Assembly: GCA_003557485.1 (NCBI GenBank)
Contig: PWOI01000091.1
Location: forward strand, 1 to 45,462
Reading direction: 5' to 3'
Origin: Elusimicrobiota bacterium
GTDB lineage: Bacteria; CG03; SLGR01; PWQF01
DNA: 45,462 bases
In this document: one piece after another, positions 19,902 to 27,799 of the stretch
Layout of the letters: every line of letters begins with the position of its first letter
How positions within the stretch are numbered: position 1 is the first letter of the stretch
The notes under the pieces: model-generated
Seen by the model: the letters and a program-made list of their open reading frames with translations, nothing else
Told to the model about the DNA's origin: nothing
The model's database searches: none
Position numbers and translations under genes: made by a program

Positions 19902-19939
19902 TACCATGTTTTATGGTAACATTACCATGTTTTATGGTA
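19902..19939 (-). promoter_or_regulatory. Two tandem identical 17-bp palindromic operators 21 bp apart
   Basis: TACCATgttttATGGTA at 19902-19918 and again at 19923-19939; they flank/overlap a putative TTGATT (19947-19942) - N17 - TAATGT (19924-19919) promoter just upstream of the wHTH start. Confidence 0.82.
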
Positions 19940-19980
19940 TTAATCAAGAGAAAAGAGAGATCTACGTAATCTCTATAAAA

Positions 19981-22194
19981 CTATTCTTTTTCCAGAACTT
20001 CGGAAAAACTTGAATCTTTCCCGGCAAGGACAAGAACCGTACTGGGCATATTTTCGATACGCCTGCTTATATTCTCATAACTGGCGGTAAAATTTTTACC
20101 GGGGACAGGCAGTCCGTGAAATATAATATCGGCGTTTTTTGATGACTCAATAAATATTTCATCAAAACTCCGGTTCATCCCTTCAATAACTTCATATTCC
20201 ACATCAGTGATATTATATGTAGTTATCATATTTTGAAGATTCTCCCGCGCTCCTTTTACGGCAGATTCGTCCGAAACCACAAGCTTAACCGTAAGTTTGG
20301 ACCCCCTCCATGGATCTTCCAGCCTGAGAGAATCTGCAAGTATAAGCATAAGCCCGCCGTTGCCTTCAAGCCCCCCCCACCAGACATCGATATTTTTCAC
20401 TTGCCTACCTTCCGGTTCACGGTCAAGAGGAGTGGCAGGATTATTTCTGAATATCATCGCGTTTTTGCCGCTATGGTAGATATGTTCCAAGAGTTTAAAA
20501 TACTTTTCCCGAACTTCCCTTTCTTCCCTTTCCGTATCTCCTAGAAGTATTGTGTTGGGGACAATCGGGCCCAACCCATAAGCCTCGATAAGACGTTCAG
20601 CTCCGGTAAACGGATCCGGCGCCGATATCAACCGGACCAGCGCAGGGACTCCTCGTTTATCCATATAGTCTTTAATAGCCCTCTCCAGTCCGGCTTTCTG
20701 CTTTGCGTCTTTGCTGTCATACGGAAGGACTGTAACAACAGTAAACATACCTCTTCTCTGCGTGATCATATCAGAGAGTTCAATCAGGTGCCATCTCCTT
20801 GTGGGAGCTCCCGATAAGACAAGAATATTAGGCCTCCAGTTTCTGGAATCGGGCGTCATGTCAATTTGAAAGAGGCCGGTGCGGATAAGCATCATCCATA
20901 ATCCGCTGCGGATATCACCCCACTTGCTTTCCAGGCCCCGCCGTTCAAGCCATACATATATCGATATAACAGAAAAGGCCGCAACTGCTGTTGCTGTCGG
21001 ATTAATGAGAAACATAATGGTTATACACCCTAATGCACCAAGCATTGGAAAAAACCAGTGTACCCGCAAAGACGGTTTAAAAGAAGGATTCTTTAAAAAG
21101 CTCTCAATACCTGCTGTAAAATTAAGAACAAGGTATGTAGCCAGAAAAAACATCGTAAGAACAGGAGCCAGCATATTAAGATTCCCTATATAAACAAGAA
21201 AAAGGGCTATCAGCATTGTTATGGCAGTCCCTGCCCGAGGCTCCCCTAGAACTCCCGCGCCCCGGCCAAGCCACCGCATCCAATCCGGCAGAACTCTTTC
21301 CCGGGCCATAGCCTGAAGAACCCGCGGGGCGCTAAGAAACATTCCGATGGCGCTTGAAAGAGTTGCGCCCCACACACCGAGCAGAACCAGAGCGCCCCAC
21401 CTTGCGCTGTCAAACATAACCAGAGGATTGCTTATAAGCTCACTTGCGGAAACACGCGTGGAAAATAATATTGCCAATCCCATATATACAATATAACCCA
21501 AGATAACCGCTGCCATTGTACCGAGAGGAATGGATCTTCCCGGATTTTTAAGATCTCCGGACATATTTATACCTACATCCATTCCGGTCACAGCCGGAAA
21601 GAAGACTGCAAAAACAGGCCAGAAACCTGCCCGCACGGCCGGCTCTACTGTTTGAGCCCCTGCTGGATCCGCTCCCGAGCCCAGCAGAAAAGATATCAAT
21701 GAAGCTGCTATAGCAGCCATTATCAGATACTGGGCTTTCAGCGCCGTTTTTGCAGATTTATAAGCCAGCATTGCAACAATAAAAACAGTAATTATTCCCG
21801 CAGTCCTCTGGTTTATGCTGGGTAAAGCAAAAGCAAGGCTCTCGGAAAAACCCATTATGTAAAAAGGAATTGAAAAAGCCTGGGCTATATAGAGAGGAAT
21901 ACCTATCGCTCCTCCGGCTTCAAACCCCAATGCCCTGCTGATCATATAGTATGAACCGCCAGCGCGAACTTTTTTATCCGTAGCAATAACAGATACTGAG
22001 AGGCCTGTAAGAAAAGATATACTGCTTGCAGCCGTAATGATAACAAGTGTGCCGGTTAATCCTACATTACCTACCACCCAACCCAGCCTCAAGTACATTA
22101 TCACGCCGAGTATAGTCAGTATGGATGGAGTAAATACTCCCCCGAACGTACCGAATTTTGCGTTCTCTTTTTTATCCTGCGTTCTATTTTTCAT
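19981..22194 (-). CDS. Cation-chloride cotransporter (SLC12/CCC)-like APC-superfamily transporter with C-terminal soluble domain
   Basis: KFGTFGGVFTPSILTILGVIMYLRLGWVVGNVGL, RAGGSYYMISRALGFEAGGAIGIPLY; soluble tail NWRPNILVLSGAPTRRWHLIELSDMITQRRGMFTVVTVL. Confidence 0.87.
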   Translation of the reverse strand: MKNRTQDKKENAKFGTFGGVFTPSILTILGVIMYLRLGWVVGNVGLTGTLVIITAASSISFLTGLSVSVIATDKKVRAGGSYYMISRALGFEAGGAIGIPLYIAQAFSIPFYIMGFSESLAFALPSINQRTAGIITVFIVAMLAYKSAKTALKAQYLIMAAIAASLISFLLGSGADPAGAQTVEPAVRAGFWPVFAVFFPAVTGMDVGINMSGDLKNPGRSIPLGTMAAVILGYIVYMGLAILFSTRVSASELISNPLVMFDSARWGALVLLGVWGATLSSAIGMFLSAPRVLQAMARERVLPDWMRWLGRGAGVLGEPRAGTAITMLIALFLVYIGNLNMLAPVLTMFFLATYLVLNFTAGIESFLKNPSFKPSLRVHWFFPMLGALGCITIMFLINPTATAVAAFSVISIYVWLERRGLESKWGDIRSGLWMMLIRTGLFQIDMTPDSRNWRPNILVLSGAPTRRWHLIELSDMITQRRGMFTVVTVLPYDSKDAKQKAGLERAIKDYMDKRGVPALVRLISAPDPFTGAERLIEAYGLGPIVPNTILLGDTEREEREVREKYFKLLEHIYHSGKNAMIFRNNPATPLDREPEGRQVKNIDVWWGGLEGNGGLMLILADSLRLEDPWRGSKLTVKLVVSDESAVKGARENLQNMITTYNITDVEYEVIEGMNRSFDEIFIESSKNADIIFHGLPVPGKNFTASYENISRRIENMPSTVLVLAGKDSSFSEVLEKE

Positions 22195-22211
22195 GAGAAA
22201 CTTCTGTTTTG

Positions 22212-24458
22212 CTATAAGCTTTCAGGTTCTTCTTCATTTTCAGGAAGAGTTTTCAGTGTGAATGTAAAGGTTGTTCCTGCTCCCATTTCGCTTTCGGCCC
22301 ATATCCTGCCTCCATGATCTTCAATTATATCCCTGCTTATTGAAAGGCCAAGGCCCTTACCCTCTTCTTTACTGTCAAGCTGCATATACTTTTTGAATAT
22401 TTTTTCAAGATTTTTTTCTGGGATACCCGGGCCGGAATCCGAGACGGATAGATATACCATATCCTTTTTGCGGTATGCAGAAATTTTAATATCGTCACCC
22501 GACCTGGTATATCTGACAGCATTGCCCAGAAGATTGGTAATCACCCAACATATTTTATGGGCATCAACACTGACCGGCGGTAAACCTTCTTGTATGTCAG
22601 ATAAAATATTAACCTGTTTTTCCGCTGCCTGTTTTTCAATTGATTTAAGAGCAAATTTAATCATCCGCTCAACTTCAGTATCCTCATGGTGGGAATATTC
22701 CAGTTTTATTTCAGGCAGTTTGCCGGAAACCTCTTTATGGTAAGCTTCCAGAATATCTTTCCTGCTTATAATGCCTTTCAATTTAACCACCTCATTTTTT
22801 TCTATGACAGGCAAATATTTCAACTTGATTTTACTTGTCAGTTTTAAGGCTTTCATTAAATCATCGTTTTCGGATAACGAGGCAGGAGAAGGGAAAGTGA
22901 TATCCTTTACCTGCAAATTTTCATTTTCGGCCTCAGAAAAGGATAAAATTTGACGGGAATTTAACATTCCAAGGAAGTTGCCGGTTTTTTCTTCAATAAC
23001 CGGCAAATGAGAATAAAATGCTTTCTTAAAGATATCTTTTGCCACTCTTATATTACAGGAAGCCTCCAGCACAACAGGATCAGTATCCATAACATCTCTG
23101 ACCGAAATATTTCTTAAAATACTGGTTTCACGAAAGGAATCAATATCTATACCTCTGTTAAGCAATTTTGTAGTATAGATATTTCTATCCTGAAAGCGTG
23201 AAGTAATAACCGTGCTTATTATACAGGCAAACATCAAAGGCAGAAAAATCATGGGTTCTCTTGTCATTTCAAAGAGTATGATTATCGCGGTTAAAGGAGC
23301 GTGGGCTGCTCCTGCAAAAACAGCTCCCATTGCAACTATACCGTAGGAACCGGCGCCGGCCACAATATCCGGAAAAAAAGAATGAAGTAATCCGCCGTAG
23401 GCGCTTCCCAGCATTGCACCTATAAAAAGAGAGGGAGCAAAAATTCCTCCGGAACCGCCGCTACCGAGCGTCAGGTCAGTAGCTAAAATTTTAGTCAGCA
23501 TCAGAGTAATAACTAAAGTTATAGGCAAATAACCATGAAGGGCCTGGACCATAACCGGATAACCCGTAGAATGGACCTGCGGAACCCACAGGGCAAGCGA
23601 ACCCAGCAATAATCCTCCCAGAGCCGGCTTTAAAAAAGAGGGAAATTTTATCTTCTCGAATAAATGTTCCAAAGAATAAAGTGAACTTGAAAAAAGCAAA
23701 GCCACTATAGCGGCAAGCACACCCAGGCCGATATACGGAATAAATTCCCAGAAACTTACGATGTAATATTCAGGAACATGAAGTAAAGCCTTGCGCAGAC
23801 CGAAAAAAAGATTTGCTATTACCGTCCCTACGACCGAAGCGACAATAATGGGAGCAAAACTATCCATTTCTATATCTTTTAATAAGACTTCTATACTGAA
23901 TATCACCCCTGCCAGGGGAGCGTTAAACGTTCCGGCAATGCCGGCGGCCGCGCCGGCTCCCAGTAAGGTCTCGGTTTTTTTCGGACTTAACTTTAAAAAC
24001 TGCCCCACGGAGGAGCCGAAAGATGAGCCGATTTGAACAATAGGGCCCTCCCGTCCGGCAGCGCCGCCCGTGCCTATACATATAGCAGAAACAAGAGCTT
24101 TCAGCGGAGCGACAAGGGGTCTAATCTTGCCGGATTTAAGAGCAACGGCTTCCATTACCTCGGGAACACCATGTCCTTTCGCCTCTTTAACAAGATAGGT
24201 GATTACTGGCCCTACAATCAATCCGCCTATAGCGGGTACAGCTATCCTATAATACCAGGGTAATGCCTGTATGGCTCCTATAAAACCTTCACCGGCAGGA
24301 GAACCGAAAAAAAGTATCTTTATGCCGTTTATTAAATAATGAAACCCTACCGCGCCCAGCCCGCCGACAACTCCGATTACTACCGACAGGGCAATCATAC
24401 CGGGCGTGTCGGCATCTTTGAAAAACTTAAAAATTGTTTTTGGTTGTATTTTAAACAT
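22212..24458 (-). CDS. ClC-family chloride channel/transporter - CBS pair - HATPase_c (histidine-kinase-type) fusion
   Basis: ClC: GHGVPEV, GGAAGREGPIVQIG, NAPLAGVIFSIEV, GGSGGIFAPSL. CBS: VRDVMDTDPVVLEAS..SHLPVIEEKTGNFLGML..LKYLPVIEK..LKGIISRKDIL. HATPase: N box NLLGNAVRYT, G1 DSGPGI, G2 GKGLGLSI. One continuous 748-aa ORF. Confidence 0.92.
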   Translation of the reverse strand: MFKIQPKTIFKFFKDADTPGMIALSVVIGVVGGLGAVGFHYLINGIKILFFGSPAGEGFIGAIQALPWYYRIAVPAIGGLIVGPVITYLVKEAKGHGVPEVMEAVALKSGKIRPLVAPLKALVSAICIGTGGAAGREGPIVQIGSSFGSSVGQFLKLSPKKTETLLGAGAAAGIAGTFNAPLAGVIFSIEVLLKDIEMDSFAPIIVASVVGTVIANLFFGLRKALLHVPEYYIVSFWEFIPYIGLGVLAAIVALLFSSSLYSLEHLFEKIKFPSFLKPALGGLLLGSLALWVPQVHSTGYPVMVQALHGYLPITLVITLMLTKILATDLTLGSGGSGGIFAPSLFIGAMLGSAYGGLLHSFFPDIVAGAGSYGIVAMGAVFAGAAHAPLTAIIILFEMTREPMIFLPLMFACIISTVITSRFQDRNIYTTKLLNRGIDIDSFRETSILRNISVRDVMDTDPVVLEASCNIRVAKDIFKKAFYSHLPVIEEKTGNFLGMLNSRQILSFSEAENENLQVKDITFPSPASLSENDDLMKALKLTSKIKLKYLPVIEKNEVVKLKGIISRKDILEAYHKEVSGKLPEIKLEYSHHEDTEVERMIKFALKSIEKQAAEKQVNILSDIQEGLPPVSVDAHKICWVITNLLGNAVRYTRSGDDIKISAYRKKDMVYLSVSDSGPGIPEKNLEKIFKKYMQLDSKEEGKGLGLSISRDIIEDHGGRIWAESEMGAGTTFTFTLKTLPENEEEPESL

Positions 24459-24466
24459 TGTTTCGA

Positions 24467-26185
24467 TCAGGCGCAGAGGCCGGTTTCATAAACCGCGCGT
24501 CGCAGAATGGTCAGTATTTCATCCGCAGTTTTTGCTTTTTCAACCAGTTCTTCCCTATTTCCCGCGTTGTCTACAACTCGTGAAATACCCCTCAGTATCT
24601 GCAACTGGTATTCCGGATCATCCTCCGGGGTAAAGACCATAAATATCAGATGCACTTCTTTTCCGTCGGGGGAGTTCCACTCAATACCCTGAATACTCCT
24701 TCCCATTAAAATCACGGGTCGGGAAAGACCCTTTAATCTGGCGTGAGGAAAGGAAACCCCTTCTCCCAGGGCGGTGGTCATCTGACTTTCGCGCTCCCTG
24801 ACCGCATCTACCAGAGATTCAGTAGAATAGCCGAGTATCTCCCTTCGAGCGCGGACACATAACTCTTCAATAGCCCCGTCTCTATGAGTAGCCTCAATAT
24901 CGGCAGAAATAGCATCTACCGGTAAAAAAGAGAGCCAGTCACAAGACTGAACTTCCTTAAGAACTTTTTTCATACCCGGACCGGCAATCATAGATGAAAG
25001 GACCGCCCCGAAAACGATAGCAACATAGACAGGGTCGGTGATAACCCTGTACTGCAGAGCAAGAAGTCCTATAACAATCTGCATCTGCCCGCCAGGTATA
25101 TGAGCCAGGGCTATAAACTTGCTGTGCGCGTGTTGCTGTTTTATAAGCCGGCCGCCAATGTAAGCCCCTATGTACCTTCCGAAAACGCCTGCAGCAAATA
25201 TGAAAAAGACCAGAAGAACATCAAAATCTCCTATAAAATCCAGTCTCAGCGCTATTGAGGCGAAAAAGACCGGAACAAGTACGGCATGAACCATTTCTGA
25301 AAATATCCTGCGAGTATTTTCCGATATCAGATCCGACTCCCCCGCTACTATACCGCCTATAAAAAAACCAAAAAGTGCATGTATTCCTATCCAGGTAGTA
25401 ATAGCGCCGCCGGCAAGACCGGCTAGGCATACAAGGGTAAGGGAGCCGGCAGGTTCCGGAACTTTTTTCTTTCTAAGAAAAAGGAGCATCCGGTTAAAAA
25501 TCCCTGGGCCCAGCCAGAGGCTTATACCGGCAAATGCGGCGGTAGCGGTCAATACAAAAAAGATACTCCCAACAGTGAATACAGCTTCGGTGAAGGCCCC
25601 GAGTATCAGGGCAAAAACAACCCAGCCGGCAACATCGTTTATTGTAAGGGCAGACATTATCAGAAGCCCCGTATCTGTACGGTATATTTTTAGCTCCTGC
25701 ATTATTTTAGCGGTAACCGGCAGAGCGCTTATCGTCATAATGGTTCCTATAAAAAGAGCAAAAACAAGAACCGTACTTCCGGGCCCTATGTACCGGCCCG
25801 GAAGAAAAAATACCAGGCCAAAGGCCAGCGCCATGGGTATTACAAGGTCGCTGACAGAAAGTATAAGTGCAGGTCCCCTCTGTCGCCAGGCAGTTGCCAG
25901 GTTGGTATCCAGCCCGGCATCCAGCATAAAGAAAAGGATACCTACCCAGGCAAAAGTATCCAGCATATTCATCTGAACTTCTTCTACAGGAAAGAGAAAT
26001 CCGTGCAGTCCTGGAAAAAGCCTCCCCAGAACAGTCACCCCCATTATAACCCCTACAAGTATTTCAGCCGTAATAGTAGGCTGACCCCGGCGACGGAATA
26101 TCTCTCCCAGACCCCGGGCAAGCCCCAGCAGAATTACTATCTGAATAAGGAATACAAGAATATTATGTTCGCCTATCTGGGTCAT
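24467..26185 (-). CDS. CPA-type cation/proton antiporter fused to C-terminal PTS EIIA (type 2)-like domain
   Basis: N-terminal RRRGQPTITAEILVGVIMG, TINDVAGW (ND motif); C-terminal LVDAVRERESQMTTALGEGVSFPHARLKGLSRPVILMGRSIQGIEWNSPDGKEVHLIFMVFTPEDDPEYQLQILRGISRVV. Confidence 0.9.
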   Translation of the reverse strand: MTQIGEHNILVFLIQIVILLGLARGLGEIFRRRGQPTITAEILVGVIMGVTVLGRLFPGLHGFLFPVEEVQMNMLDTFAWVGILFFMLDAGLDTNLATAWRQRGPALILSVSDLVIPMALAFGLVFFLPGRYIGPGSTVLVFALFIGTIMTISALPVTAKIMQELKIYRTDTGLLIMSALTINDVAGWVVFALILGAFTEAVFTVGSIFFVLTATAAFAGISLWLGPGIFNRMLLFLRKKKVPEPAGSLTLVCLAGLAGGAITTWIGIHALFGFFIGGIVAGESDLISENTRRIFSEMVHAVLVPVFFASIALRLDFIGDFDVLLVFFIFAAGVFGRYIGAYIGGRLIKQQHAHSKFIALAHIPGGQMQIVIGLLALQYRVITDPVYVAIVFGAVLSSMIAGPGMKKVLKEVQSCDWLSFLPVDAISADIEATHRDGAIEELCVRARREILGYSTESLVDAVRERESQMTTALGEGVSFPHARLKGLSRPVILMGRSIQGIEWNSPDGKEVHLIFMVFTPEDDPEYQLQILRGISRVVDNAGNREELVEKAKTADEILTILRRAVYETGLCA

Positions 26186-27018
26186 CTGTTTTTGCCTATT
26201 ATTCGAACTCTTGTTATCAAGAGTCTTCTAATATCATCTATTTCTCCGGCCTTATGCCATTCATCATAGAAATCTTCCATGCGTACCACCTGAGCTATAA
26301 CCGCCAGAACCCTCAGGTAAAAATGCCACTGATCCTCTGTCCCGGCCATCGCAAAGACAGAAGAGACTTTGGGCGACTCGTTTGAAAACCATATTCCATT
26401 CTTTCCCCTTGCCACTACCATTTCAAAGCCCCCGGAGCCGTCTATTATTATATGGGGTATAGCAAATTCAGGTTTGAGAGCCGTAACCGCCTCCCTTTCT
26501 CTCTGGCGAAACCTTCTTGCTATTTCCCGGGGTGAGGAGTCCCGGGCCGTGGCTATTGGTTCACCTATAATTTCAAAAAGGCTGTCGCTGTTAATATGCT
26601 CATCTATGTCAAGTATTGTACATGTTTCAAATATCCTTACAAGCCTGTCTTTTTCAAACTGGTCCTTGCGCCTTGTTACATCCCATAGTTCCGACTCTAT
26701 TTCCCTACCCAGCAGACCATCGGCAGTTACCCTCTCAACTCTAATTCCTGAACTGTGGGCTGCCCGCGCTATGACATGGGCGGAAGCCGGATTTGTAAGA
26801 AGCACAAAAATCATACAGATAAGAGCTTTTGCCGCAAGAGGGCCGGGACCGGCATAAACTGCTGCGCCAATGAGAATAAAAGTGGTTCCTACGGTTACGG
26901 CTTTTGTCGCAGCCTGCAGCCTCGTGTATACATCGGGCATCCTAACAAGTCCGAGGCAGGCAAGGATATCATAAATTATTCCAATGCCTATAAGAGTGAA
27001 CCCTATATACTCATTCAT
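26182..27018 (-). CDS. mnhG: Mrp antiporter subunit G fused to C-terminal PTS EIIA-like domain
   Basis: MnhG: IGIGIIYDILACLGLVRMPDVYTRLQAATKAVTVGTTFILIGA..LLTNPASAHVIARAAHSSGI. EIIA-like: EREAVTALKPEFAIPHIIIDGSGGFEMVVARGKNGIWFSNESPKVSSVFAMAG..WHFYLRVLAVIAQVV. Start taken at MNEYIGF (27018). Confidence 0.88.
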   Translation of the reverse strand: MNEYIGFTLIGIGIIYDILACLGLVRMPDVYTRLQAATKAVTVGTTFILIGAAVYAGPGPLAAKALICMIFVLLTNPASAHVIARAAHSSGIRVERVTADGLLGREIESELWDVTRRKDQFEKDRLVRIFETCTILDIDEHINSDSLFEIIGEPIATARDSSPREIARRFRQREREAVTALKPEFAIPHIIIDGSGGFEMVVARGKNGIWFSNESPKVSSVFAMAGTEDQWHFYLRVLAVIAQVVRMEDFYDEWHKAGEIDDIRRLLITRVRIIGKNR

Positions 27019-27277
27019 CGAAATCTTTTCCTTCCAGGTACTTACCCAGGGCAAGACTTCCTATAAAACTCAGCAGAGCCCACCCTATGGCAACCGATAT
27101 GTAAAAATCCTCGCCGGTGAGAATACTTAAAAGCGTACAGAAACCCACCAGGATTATTCCCATAATTTCTATTGCCACCGCCCGGTCCGGAGCAGTAGGG
27201 CCTGATGCCATCCTGCGCAGGCAGAGAAAAATGCCCAATGTCAACAATATTAATCCGGCATATATAAATTCTGTCAT
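27011..27277 (-). CDS. mnhF: Mrp antiporter subunit F
   Basis: RRMASGPTAPDRAVAIEIMGIILVGFCTLLSILTGEDFYISVAIGWALLSFIGSLALGKYLEG. Confidence 0.9.
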   Translation of the reverse strand: MTEFIYAGLILLTLGIFLCLRRMASGPTAPDRAVAIEIMGIILVGFCTLLSILTGEDFYISVAIGWALLSFIGSLALGKYLEGKDFDE

Positions 27278-27280
27278 AGT

Positions 27281-27799
27281 TTAGTCATCCTCCTCAAAAA
27301 TCTTATGAAGATAGTACTCGAATTTTCCGGCTATCATACGCCCGGCTTCCGCTTCATCTACAGTTTCAACTCTCAGCCAATGTATATAAAGCACTCCGTC
27401 TTCTGTTGCCTCAACTGTCATTGTTCCCGGAGTGAGGGTTATACAATTTGAAAGAACAGTTATAGCAGCGCGATTTTTAAGCTTGGTGTGTATTTTTACT
27501 ATTCCAGGTTTTATAGGCAGTCCGGGATGTATAACCTGATAGGCCACATGCAAACTGGATTTGAGGCAGTAGTAAATAAATACCGGGACAAACCGTATTA
27601 CATACAACCACCTTCGGGGACGCAGTATTTCGGCAGGGTGTTCCGAAAAGCCTTTTCCGAATATTACAGCAACTAAAAACGAAGCAGCCAACCCGGCAGC
27701 AATACCCTGAATATACAGTCCATACGCTCTTGAATAAGGCCATACCAGCAGGCACCAAAGAAAAAAAGAAAGCAAAAATACTTCTATTCTGCTTTTCAA
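27281..27799 (-). CDS. mnhE: Mrp antiporter subunit E
   Basis: VRFVPVFIYYCLKSSLHVAYQVIHPGLPIKPGIVKIHTKLKNRAAITVLSNCITLTPGTMTVE..LYIHWLRV. Confidence 0.92.
   Translation of the reverse strand: MKSRIEVFLLSFFLWCLLVWPYSRAYGLYIQGIAAGLAASFLVAVIFGKGFSEHPAEILRPRRWLYVIRFVPVFIYYCLKSSLHVAYQVIHPGLPIKPGIVKIHTKLKNRAAITVLSNCITLTPGTMTVEATEDGVLYIHWLRVETVDEAEAGRMIAGKFEYYLHKIFEEDD

Noticed and set aside
25575-26857. 133- and 162-aa plus ORFs opposite the antiporter and MrpG-EIIA genes
   Set aside because: Shadow ORFs from transmembrane/regulatory coding sequence on the minus strand.
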